A DNA stretch of 14,890 nucleotides from DASXTB01 sp036505615 (GTDB taxonomy: Bacteria; Acidobacteriota; UBA6911; JACQSX01). Of this stretch, positions 6,758 through 13,077 are shown piece after piece. Location: positions 1 through 14,890 of the forward strand of contig DASXTB010000458.1 of assembly GCA_036505615.1 (NCBI GenBank). The letters are read 5' to 3'. How positions within the stretch are numbered: the first letter of the stretch is position 1; each line of letters opens with the position of its first letter. The position numbers were made by a program, and so were the translations under genes. The notes below the pieces were generated by a model. The model did not search any database, was not told the DNA's origin, and saw only the letters and a list, made by a program, of their open reading frames with translations.

Positions 6758-6789
6758 ATTCTCGCTACCAATTCCTCTGTTACACGCAC

Positions 6790-7764
6790 CTAATACCGTG
6801 GATGCTGGAACCAGTTCCACGCTGTGCGCATGATTGTATCAATATCGGAAGAGTGGGGAACCCACTCCAATTCCTGCCGCGCGCGGGAGGCATCCGCTAC
6901 CAAAACAGCCGGATCCCCGTCCCTGCGCGGCCCAATACTGCGGCGCACCTTTTTTCCGGTGATTCGCTCCGCACAGGCAATGATCTCTTTGACGCTAAAG
7001 CCCTGCCCAGTCCCCAGGTTGAAGGCTCGCGAAACGTTTCCGCTGAGCAGCCACTCCAGCGCGCCGATATGCGCCGCGGCCAGGTCTTCGACGTGAACAT
7101 AATCGCGGATGCAGGTCCCGTCTGCCGTTTCGTAATCGTCACCGTAAACGGTCAGCTCAAAATCCGTAGCGGCCGCTCGTAACACCAGAGGTATCAAATG
7201 GGTTTCGGGATCATGAGATTCCCCCAGTTTTTCATCCAGCGACGCGCCGCAAGCGTTAAAGTAGCGCAGCGACACATAGCGGACCCCGTACGCCCGGTGG
7301 TAATCGGCCAGGATTCTCTCCAAAAATAATTTGCTCTCACCGTAGGGATTTATCGGCTCCTGGGGGGTTTCTTCGGTGATCGGGATCGTCTTGGGGTGAC
7401 CGTAGGTAGCACAGGTGCTCGAGAGAATGAAATTCCTCACCCTGTGATTCAACATCGCCCTGAGCAGCTTCAAGCCGTTTCCCAAGTTACCTTCGAAGTA
7501 TTTGACCGGCTCACGGACGGATTCGTCCACGTAGCAGTGCGAAGCAAAGTGCATTACCGCTTCAAATTTCTCGTTGGAGAAAACCCGGTCCAGGGCGGCC
7601 GAGTCGGCGAGATCGGCCTCGATCAGGCGAGCGGAAGTCACCGCCGGCCGATGCCCGGTGCTGAGATTGTCCAGGACGGTTGCGGAATGGCTGGCGGACG
7701 AAAGCCTTGCCGTCGTGATGCTGCCTATATACCCGGCGCCCCCGGTCACCAGGATTCGAGCCAT
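6790..7764 (-). CDS. galE: UDP-glucose 4-epimerase
   Basis: Interconverts UDP-glucose and UDP-galactose with bound NAD; 324 residues, close to the usual 330-340. Seen: TGGAGYIG at 7-14, LDNLSTGHR at 31-39, HFASHCYVDESVREP (72-86), SSTCATYG at 115-122 (Thr117 at the catalytic Ser/Thr position), the YxxxK pair Tyr141/Lys145 in NPYGESK, RYFNACGA, and the C-terminal GRRDGDPAVLVADASRA. It starts 6 nt after the stop of the small membrane protein gene, so it belongs to the lepA transcript. No strong ribosome binding site is seen (AAAAAG near the start). Confidence 0.94.
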   Translation of the reverse strand: MARILVTGGAGYIGSITTARLSSASHSATVLDNLSTGHRPAVTSARLIEADLADSAALDRVFSNEKFEAVMHFASHCYVDESVREPVKYFEGNLGNGLKLLRAMLNHRVRNFILSSTCATYGHPKTIPITEETPQEPINPYGESKLFLERILADYHRAYGVRYVSLRYFNACGASLDEKLGESHDPETHLIPLVLRAAATDFELTVYGDDYETADGTCIRDYVHVEDLAAAHIGALEWLLSGNVSRAFNLGTGQGFSVKEIIACAERITGKKVRRSIGPRRDGDPAVLVADASRARQELEWVPHSSDIDTIMRTAWNWFQHPRY

Positions 7765-7770
7765 AGCTTT

Positions 7771-8151
7771 TTAGAAACTACCGACGATGCTGCTCGATTT
7801 TGACTGGAATTTAAAAACGTGAGTGTAGCCTGGGAAATCCGCGGCGACCTTGTACTTCGCCTCGATCCGCACCTCGCCGCCGATGGCTCTGGTCCGGATG
7901 ACGCTGATATCATCCTCGGTCATATCGAAGTTTCGAAATCGGCCTATCTGCAGCACGTCCGCCTTTATCTTTTCGTCGGTCCAAAAGCCTGACCCCGCTT
8001 TGCTCGCTTCGCGCGCCAGCTCCTCATCGAAATTCATTTTGTCTATGTAAATCGGTATTATCTTAAAGGAGGCGTACCCAAAAACAATCGCAACAAACAC
8101 GACAAGCAGGCACCCGACTCGCCCTTCTCCTCGTTGGTTTCCAAGTGACAT
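7771..8151 (-). CDS. Small membrane-anchored protein, DUF4845-like
   Basis: A 126-residue protein with a short charged N-terminus (MSLGNQRGEGR), one hydrophobic helix at about 12-31, and a soluble domain ending FKFQSKSSSIVGSF. The layout Gly/Arg-rich start, single helix, then KIIPIYIDKMNF resembles DUF4845 proteins, which in proteobacteria sit in the lepA-lepB-rnc region; here it follows lepA directly. Function is unknown, and the family assignment is by eye. The start at ATG 8151 is supported by GAGGTG 5 nt upstream; a longer frame to 8217 would only add repeat-derived sequence. The mature domain probably faces the periplasm. Confidence 0.75.
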   Translation of the reverse strand: MSLGNQRGEGRVGCLLVVFVAIVFGYASFKIIPIYIDKMNFDEELAREASKAGSGFWTDEKIKADVLQIGRFRNFDMTEDDISVIRTRAIGGEVRIEAKYKVAADFPGYTHVFKFQSKSSSIVGSF

Positions 8152-8183
8152 AATGCACCTCGGTACAAGCTTCAAGTCAGATT

Positions 8184-8206
8184 CGAGTTTCAAAGTGAGA
8201 AACTCG
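8184..8206. repeat. Small hairpin downstream of lepA
   Basis: Perfect 8-bp stem CGAGTTTC (8184-8191) with GAAACTCG (8199-8206) and a 7-nt loop. It lies between lepA and the next gene, without a T-run, so it is more likely a by-product of the repeat family there than a terminator. Confidence 0.4.
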
Positions 8207-8215
8207 GAGCCTTCC

Positions 8216-8243
8216 ACTCGAGACTTAAAACTAGAAACTCGAC
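8216..8243 (-). repeat. 7-bp tandem array at the lepA stop
   Basis: Four units of type ACTNNAN on the plus strand (ACTCGAG, ACTTAAA, ACTAGAA, ACTCGAC) in strict 7-bp phase. The last base is the final G of the lepA TAG stop on the coding strand. Degenerate units seem to continue to about 8170. Confidence 0.7.
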
Positions 8244-10042
8244 TAATCTTCTACCTTCAAAACCGCCAAGAATGCTTCCTGGGGTATTTCCACGCGCCCC
8301 ACCATTTTCATCCGCTTCTTGCCCTCTTTCTGCTTCTCCAGGAGCTTCCTCTTTCGGGTAATATCGCCGCCGTAGCACTTGGCAATGACATTCTTTTTTA
8401 GCGGCTTTACCGTCTGCCGCGCAATTACTTTGCTGCCGATGGCCGCCTGGATGGCAACTTCGAAGAGCTGGCGCGGAATTAGCTCCCTCATTTTATCTAC
8501 CAGCGCCCGCCCTTTATGGTAAGCGTGATCACGATGAACAATTAATGAGAGGGCGTCCACCGGCTCGCCATTGACCAAAATGTCAAGCTTTACCAGGTCG
8601 GATTCCTGGTAGCCAGAAAGATGATAATCCAACGACGCGTAGCCGCGAGAGACACTTTTGAGCTTATCGTAAAAATCGAGCACAATTTCGTTCAGGGGAA
8701 GCTCATAGGTGAGCAAGACTCTCCCGCTGGCGACATACTCAAACGCCTTTTGCACTCCCCGCCGATCCTCGCAGATCTTTAGGATTCCGCCTACATATTC
8801 GTCCGGCGACATAATCATCGCCCTGATTAACGGCTCTTCAAGCTTCACAAGTTTTTGGGGTTCCGGCAGCTTGGCAGGGCTGTCTATCTCAACTACCTGT
8901 CCATCGGTCGTAAAGACGCGATAGCGCACCCCGGGAGCGGTGGTAATAAGGGAAAGATCGAATTCCCGCTCCAGGCGCGCCTGGATAATCTCCATATGGA
9001 GCAGCCCCAGGAAACCGCAGCGGAATCCAAACCCGAGCGCCGCCGAGGTCTCCGGCTCGTAAAAAAAAGAGGAGTCGTTGAGACGGAGCTTTTCCAATGC
9101 GTCCCTCAGATTTTCGTACTGGGCGGTGTCAATCGGGTAAAGGCCGGAAAACACCATCGGCTTGATCTCCTGAAAGCCGGGAAGCGGAGCAGTAGCAGGG
9201 CCGCCGGCGTCGGTAATGGTGTCTCCAATCTTGGTGTCCGAGACTTGCTTGATGTTGGGGATGACAAAACCGACTTCGCCCACCGAGAGCCTGTCAATAG
9301 GCTGAAACTTTGGCGTCAGAACTCCCACCTGTTCCACTTCATAAACCTTTTGGTTCGACATCAACTGGATTTTCATCTTGGGAGCAATGGTCCCGTCGAT
9401 GACTCGAACCAGGACGATCACGCCCCGGTAAAGGTCGAACCAGGAGTCGAAAATCAGCGCCTTCAGAGGCCGGCCGTAGTCTCCCTTGGGGGGAGGAATC
9501 TGACGCACGACCGCTTCAAGGACTTCCCGGATACCGATTCCAGCCTTTGCCGAAACAAGCAGGCACTGGTCGCGATCCAAACCGATGATGTTTTCGATCT
9601 GGTCTTTGACGCGCTCCGGCTCTGCGCTGGGCAGATCGATCTTGTTGAGGACGGGAATAATCTCCAGATTGTGCTCCAGAGCCAGATAAGTGTTGGCCAG
9701 AGTCTGCGCCTCAACCCCTTGCGAAGCGTCGACTACCAACACTGCCCCCTCGCAGGCCGAGAGGCTGCGCGAGACCTCATAGGAAAAATCGACGTGTCCG
9801 GGAGTGTCAATCAAATTCAGAACATAATCCTGGCCGTCATCGGCGCGGTAATTCAACCGCACCGCGTGGGCCTTGATAGTGATCCCCCGCTCACGCTCCA
9901 GATCCATGTCATCGAGAACCTGCTCGGCCATTTCCCGTGACGATAGCGCGCCGGTCAGTTCCAGAATCCGGTCGGCCAATGTCGATTTCCCATGGTCGAT
10001 ATGCGCGATGATCGAAAAATTGCGTATGTACTTGGACTCCAT
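8243..10042 (-). CDS. lepA: Elongation factor 4, ribosomal back-translocase GTPase
   Basis: Translational GTPase of 599 residues, the normal length, that acts on stalled or mistranslocated ribosomes. Seen: G1 AHIDHGKST at 13-21, switch I RERGITIKAH around 50-59, G3 DTPGH at 79-83, G4 NKID at 133-136, the EF-G-like domains, and the LepA-specific C-terminus (CYGGDITRKRKLLEKQKEGKKRMK), which distinguishes it from EF-G and TypA. Start ATG 10042 gives MESKYIRNFSIIAHIDHGKS, typical for LepA, with AGGTG just upstream at rather short spacing. It heads a minus-strand group with the small membrane protein and galE. Confidence 0.98.
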   Translation of the reverse strand: MESKYIRNFSIIAHIDHGKSTLADRILELTGALSSREMAEQVLDDMDLERERGITIKAHAVRLNYRADDGQDYVLNLIDTPGHVDFSYEVSRSLSACEGAVLVVDASQGVEAQTLANTYLALEHNLEIIPVLNKIDLPSAEPERVKDQIENIIGLDRDQCLLVSAKAGIGIREVLEAVVRQIPPPKGDYGRPLKALIFDSWFDLYRGVIVLVRVIDGTIAPKMKIQLMSNQKVYEVEQVGVLTPKFQPIDRLSVGEVGFVIPNIKQVSDTKIGDTITDAGGPATAPLPGFQEIKPMVFSGLYPIDTAQYENLRDALEKLRLNDSSFFYEPETSAALGFGFRCGFLGLLHMEIIQARLEREFDLSLITTAPGVRYRVFTTDGQVVEIDSPAKLPEPQKLVKLEEPLIRAMIMSPDEYVGGILKICEDRRGVQKAFEYVASGRVLLTYELPLNEIVLDFYDKLKSVSRGYASLDYHLSGYQESDLVKLDILVNGEPVDALSLIVHRDHAYHKGRALVDKMRELIPRQLFEVAIQAAIGSKVIARQTVKPLKKNVIAKCYGGDITRKRKLLEKQKEGKKRMKMVGRVEIPQEAFLAVLKVED

Positions 10043-10170
10043 TACACCTACCGACCAAAACCATTCATCGTAATAGATGTTGCTCTCTTCTGGCGAGACA
10101 AATGAAGGATCGGTGCTGGCTTAAGATTTAGGCCAGTAACGAAAGATCGACTAGCCCCATGACCGCCCGC

Positions 10171-10200
10171 AGAGCCGCGGCCGGACGGGCGCGGCGCGCC
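10171..10200 (+). repeat. REP copy 1, outer left
   Basis: GC-rich palindromic repeat with core AGAGCCGCGGCCGGACGGG followed by CGCGGCGCGCC. The arms GCCGCG and CGCGGC form the stem. It is a variant copy (ACGGG where others have AAGGG). Confidence 0.75.
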
Positions 10201-10320
10201 AGGATGGCTTATTCGAGAGCGTACCTTTGAAACTTTGTCCGGTTGAGCGACGGAGTCTTTAGTTGAAGCAGATTTGAAGAATGTCCAACTGTGTGTGCGG
10301 CGACGTCGATTTAGATTGTC
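10201..10320 (+). repeat. Conserved spacer, left unit
   Basis: 120 nt between the two left REPs. It shares blocks with the reverse complement of 11161-11272: GCTTATTCGAGAGC, CCTTTGAAA, GAAGCAGATTTGAAGAATG (the other copy GAAAGCAAATTTGAAGAATG), and ACGTCGATTTA. No reading frame is evident. Sequence conservation beyond the REPs suggests a mobile or RNA-level unit rather than two independent REP insertions. Confidence 0.65.
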
Positions 10321-10352
10321 GCGCCGCGCCCTTCCGGTCGCGGCTCTGTGGG
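10321..10352 (-). repeat. REP copy 2, inner left
   Basis: Same family as the other copies, inverted relative to copy 1 (reads GCGCCGCGCCCTTCCGGTCG then CGGCTCTGTGGG on the plus strand). It lies about 70 bp past the transposase stop. Confidence 0.8.
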
Positions 10353-10420
10353 TGGAATGTGGCCTAACGGTGGGGAATAATCCGCTTGCGTAGGAGACTA
10401 TTGCCTCCCCACGACCATGC

Positions 10421-10984
10421 TCAGAGTTTGCCCAGCAATTTCATCAGCTTCACCGCCGGATGATTCCAATTGACAAATACATTCATTGTTCCACCTTGCC
10501 GGTGGATGACATACTCGATAGCGTTACAAATAGATTCCGGTTTCCAGAGGTAATCGGTACTGCCATGACGTTCCCATCGCCGCCGTCCCGGAAAGTCTAA
10601 CCGCGCCTCATTTAGCCGGCGGCTACTGCGGTCCTTCATCTTCTCGCTAACGAAGTCAGGATGACAGTCAGACTGCACTACCGAGTGCACATGGGTGGGT
10701 CGCACATGCAATACCAGCAGCTCCCAGCCGCGAAAACGACAAGCCTCAATAATGGCAACCCGAACATGATCGCGCCGTACTCGGTCCATCTCATAGGCAG
10801 ACTGTTTCATCCGCCTGCGGCTCTGCTCTTCCAGTTCGAGCGAAACCGGCAATCCTGGAGTGCCGTACTCATTGAGGAATCGGTTAACGCTGCCGGCGGC
10901 ACTTCCGGGCAACCGATGGCCGTAGGTGCAAAAAGTTATTAGATAGGCAAGAGGTATATTCCTCGGCCTTGTATGCCGCTTCAT
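10421..10984 (-). CDS. IS200-like Y1 transposase, REP-associated type
   Basis: A 187-residue HUH single-strand transposase of the Y1 family. N-terminal PLAYLITFCTYGHRLPG and GSVNRFLNEYGTPGLP match the small transposase-like family that usually reads LITFRTYGTWLHG at this place. The metal-binding HxH is in RPTHVHSVVQ, and the likely nucleophilic tyrosine is in CNAIEYVIHRQG. Length is normal and the frame is intact. As a RAYT it would nick single-stranded DNA at REP hairpins; those hairpins occur on both sides of the gene. ATG 10984 has no Shine-Dalgarno sequence. Activity is unproven; such genes are often single-copy and domesticated. Confidence 0.85.
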   Translation of the reverse strand: MKRHTRPRNIPLAYLITFCTYGHRLPGSAAGSVNRFLNEYGTPGLPVSLELEEQSRRRMKQSAYEMDRVRRDHVRVAIIEACRFRGWELLVLHVRPTHVHSVVQSDCHPDFVSEKMKDRSSRRLNEARLDFPGRRRWERHGSTDYLWKPESICNAIEYVIHRQGGTMNVFVNWNHPAVKLMKLLGKL

Positions 10985-11122
10985 AAGTGTTACAAGACAT
11001 AACCGGTCATATTCAGAATTTGCGAAAATTTCTTCACCACGACAGTGGCGGCAGTATTAACTGGACCTAATGGAGCCCACGGCCCTCGAAGCTTGCCCGT
11101 TTGCGACACTCGCCTAATGGCA

Positions 11123-11157
11123 CCCACAGAGCCGCGGCCGGAAGGGCGCGGCGCGCC
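11123..11157 (+). repeat. REP copy 3, inner right
   Basis: Best-preserved REP: CCCACAGAGCCGCGGCCGG followed by AAGGGCGCGGCGCGCC. Stem 11131-11136 with 11147-11152 (6 bp, 10-nt loop). It is preceded by CGCCTAATGG, also seen next to copy 4. Confidence 0.8.
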
Positions 11158-11160
11158 TAC

Positions 11161-11272
11161 TTAAATCGACGTTGCGACACACCGTCGGCCATTCTTCAAA
11201 TTTGCTTTCAACTGAAGAATCCGTCACTCAGCTGGTATCTTTCAAAGGCGGGCTCTCGAATAAGCTGTATTG
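11161..11272 (-). repeat. Conserved spacer, right unit
   Basis: 112 nt, inverted copy of the left spacer. It contains its own hairpin: ATTCTTCA (11191-11198) with TGAAGAAT (11213-11220), 14-nt loop. The left copy keeps this hairpin with mismatches. Confidence 0.65.
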
Positions 11273-11306
11273 GCGCACCGCGCCCTTCCGGCCGCGGCTC
11301 TGTGGG
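11273..11306 (-). repeat. REP copy 4, outer right
   Basis: Inverted relative to copy 3; core GCGCCCTTCCGGCCGCGGCT followed by CTGTGGG, then TTCCATTAGGCC. It corresponds to copy 1 of the left unit. Confidence 0.8.
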
Positions 11307-11326
11307 TTCCATTAGGCCAGTTCGAT

Positions 11327-11355
11327 GCCGCGCCCTTCCGGTCGCGGCTCTGTGG
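11327..11355 (-). repeat. REP copy 5, single
   Basis: Core GCCGCGCCCTTCCGGTCGCG followed by GCTCTGTGG, same orientation as copy 4 and 20 bp beyond it, with no partner or spacer. It lies 37 bp upstream of the -35 box of the ligase promoter. Confidence 0.75.
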
Positions 11356-11392
11356 CTGCCGAGCGCAGAAAACTCAGGAATCTCTACAAGTC

Positions 11393-11421
11393 TTGACAAA
11401 CACTCCAGAACTAAACATTAT
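11393..11421 (+). promoter_or_regulatory. Sigma70-type promoter for the acyl-CoA ligase gene
   Basis: Perfect -35 TTGACA (11393-11398), 17-bp spacer, -10 CATTAT (11416-11421, four of six). Transcription would start near 11428, giving a short leader with GGAGG before the ATG at 11445. Confidence 0.5.
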
Positions 11422-11444
11422 GAAAAACTGGGTGCGGAGGAGGG

Positions 11445-13040
11445 ATGCGGATAGGAGAAAGCCTGCTACTTAGCGGAAAGGCACACGGAGAAAAGACGGC
11501 CCTTTTATACCGGGACCAGCGAATCTCGTATCGAGATCTTCTTGAAACCACCCGACGGTACGCCTCGGTGTTTGCAAATCGAAAGGTCCAAGCCGGCGAC
11601 GTCGTAGCCATCTGCTTTGAGAATTCGCCCGAATTCATCTTCAGCTATTATGGCCTGGCCTGGATCGGCGCAACTGTCCTGCCGGTAAATCTGATGTTGG
11701 CCCCAAAAGAGATCGAATACATACTGCGAGACTGCCAGGCTTCGACCATAGTCACGCGCGGCGAATACTGGCCCAAGTTCGCGGAAGCAGTAGCCGGCGG
11801 CATGCCGAACGTCCGCCAGGCGATTCTGGCCGGCCCTCCCGCTGCTGCCTGCGCCCAACCGCGCAATCAGGAAACGGACGCTGTCGGAACTGAAGACGCA
11901 AAACCTATCGAGGTGGTCAACCTTGCCGATGAATTGGGCCGGCAGGATTCCCCCCCATCGCAGCCTGCCGATATGCCAGAAGATTCATTGGCAGTGCTGA
12001 TTTACACTTCGGGAACGACGGGAACACCCAAAGGCGTGATGCTCAGTCATCGGAATCTGATGTCGAACGCGGCGGCCGTCGCCCGCGCAACTTCAGCGCT
12101 AGAAAAGGATACCTTTTTACTGCTGCTGCCGGTTTTCCACATCACATCACAAACGGTTTGTCTATTGACTCCGATACTGATTGGCGCATCTGTTGCCATC
12201 GTCACAAAAATCGATCGCGCCGAAATGGCGCATGCCTTTCGCGAGTTTCGTCCCAGCATCTTCATTGCTGTTCCTTCAATTTACAACATGCTCGCTGCTG
12301 CGCCGGCTCCACCGCCTGATCAGAACCCGGTGCGCCTCTACGTTTCCGGCGGAGCGCCCCTTCCCGCGGAAGTCCAGAATCGCTTCGAGGCCGCTTACCA
12401 GAAGCCTATCTACGGGGGATACGGCCTGACTGAGGCTTCTCCCGTTGTTTCTTGGAACGTGCCAGGCGCTAATAAGCCGGGATCGGTGGGCCGCCCTCTG
12501 TGCGGCGTGCAGGTAAAGATCGCCGGCGATCAAATGGAAGATCTGGCGCCCGGCGAGATTGGCGAAATCTGCATCAGGGGAGACCTGGTGATGCTTGGTT
12601 ACTACAAGCACGCTGAGGAAACGGCTAAGACGGTCATCGACGGCTGGCTGCGCACCGGCGACATGGGATATTTGGATCAGGACGGATTTCTGTACGTCGT
12701 TGATCGTAAGAAGGAGATGCTGATTTATTCGGGAATCAATATCTACCCCAGAGAGATTGAAGAGCTGCTCCACACCATGCCGGAAATCTCAGAAGCTGCA
12801 GTGGTAGGGATACCTGACAGCGCCCGCGGTGAGATCCCGATCGCGTTTGTTACTGCCAGAAACTCCGCTGGAGTGTCGGAAAAGGAAGTCAAGGATTTTT
12901 GTATCGCCAATCTTGCGCGCTACAAAGTGCCGCGCCGCATCTTTCCACTGCAAGAATTACCCCGTACCGGTTCGGGAAAGATCAATAAGCTGCAGCTCAA
13001 GGAAGATGCGGCCGGGTTAGTGAAGGAAGGAAGACGTTGA
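11445..13040 (+). CDS. Acyl-CoA synthetase (AMP-forming), long-chain fatty acid type
   Basis: ANL-superfamily ligase of 531 residues that activates a carboxylic acid to acyl-AMP and then acyl-CoA. Seen: the P-loop YTSGTTGTPKG at 187-197, FHITSQTVCLL, SGGAPLP, YGLTEASP at 326-333, WLRTGDMGYL (401-410), DRKKEMLIYSGINIYPREIE with the hinge, and the catalytic lysine Lys512 in TGSGKINK. A segment at about 131-178 is rich in Ala, Pro and Gln and looks like a loop insertion. Overall it resembles FadD-like long-chain ligases; substrate cannot be read from sequence. ATG 11445 is fixed by an in-frame stop at 11421; GGAGGAGGG lies directly upstream. It is the only plus-strand gene and has its own promoter. 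Confidence 0.92.
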   Translation: MRIGESLLLSGKAHGEKTALLYRDQRISYRDLLETTRRYASVFANRKVQAGDVVAICFENSPEFIFSYYGLAWIGATVLPVNLMLAPKEIEYILRDCQASTIVTRGEYWPKFAEAVAGGMPNVRQAILAGPPAAACAQPRNQETDAVGTEDAKPIEVVNLADELGRQDSPPSQPADMPEDSLAVLIYTSGTTGTPKGVMLSHRNLMSNAAAVARATSALEKDTFLLLLPVFHITSQTVCLLTPILIGASVAIVTKIDRAEMAHAFREFRPSIFIAVPSIYNMLAAAPAPPPDQNPVRLYVSGGAPLPAEVQNRFEAAYQKPIYGGYGLTEASPVVSWNVPGANKPGSVGRPLCGVQVKIAGDQMEDLAPGEIGEICIRGDLVMLGYYKHAEETAKTVIDGWLRTGDMGYLDQDGFLYVVDRKKEMLIYSGINIYPREIEELLHTMPEISEAAVVGIPDSARGEIPIAFVTARNSAGVSEKEVKDFCIANLARYKVPRRIFPLQELPRTGSGKINKLQLKEDAAGLVKEGRR

Positions 13041-13077
13041 GGGTTGAGGGTTGCGCATTCCGAAATCCGCATTCCAA
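13036..13077. repeat. 7-bp units filling the gap between convergent genes
   Basis: Six units of exactly 7 bp (GTTGAGG twice, GTTGCGC, ATTCCGA, AATCCGC, ATTCCAA) begin inside the last ligase codon and its TGA stop, and end at the base before the M61 stop codon. The gap between the two stops therefore consists only of heptads. ATTCCGN units resemble the GAATNNC units near nuoJ. Confidence 0.65.

Larger units (their letters stand above)
10043..10420. other. 378-bp gap between the transposase gene and lepA
   Basis: No gene. 10043-10149 is the lepA leader with no convincing promoter. 10150-10370 is the left copy of the REP-spacer-REP unit. 10370-10412 can form a 6-bp stem (GTGGGG with CCCCAC) just past the transposase stop. 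Confidence 0.7.
10150..11321. mobile_element. RAYT-like transposase between inverted REP-spacer-REP units
   Basis: About 1.17 kb. The left flank (about 10150-10370) and the reverse complement of the right flank (about 11105-11321) align along their whole length: outer REP, conserved spacer of about 110-120 nt, inner inverted REP. The intact HUH transposase gene lies between them. This matches the REPtron idea, a RAYT gene bounded by its own REP palindromes. Whether the whole segment moves as one unit is inference; target-site duplications were not identified. Confidence 0.65.
10985..11444. other. 460-bp gap between the transposase gene and the acyl-CoA ligase gene
   Basis: No gene. From left to right: divergent leader of the transposase (10985-11057), a degenerate REP-flank remnant (about 11058-11090), the right REP-spacer-REP unit (about 11105-11321), a single REP (11327-11355), and the ligase promoter (11393-11421). 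Confidence 0.7.

Noticed and set aside
8152..8217. Longer start for the small membrane protein (ATG 8217)
   Set aside because: The extra 22 residues come from the repeat region; ATG 8151 has a clear GAGGTG ribosome binding site.
8855..9940. 361-codon plus-strand open frame inside lepA
   Set aside because: It is fully antisense to the clear lepA gene and has no recognisable protein features.
10056..10130. Promoter for lepA
   Set aside because: TTGTCT and TCTATT can be paired at 18 bp on the minus strand, but the match is too weak to list.
10171..11355. CRISPR array
   Set aside because: The repeats occur in both orientations, at irregular spacing, with spacers that are homologous to each other, and no cas genes are present. 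They are REP palindromes.
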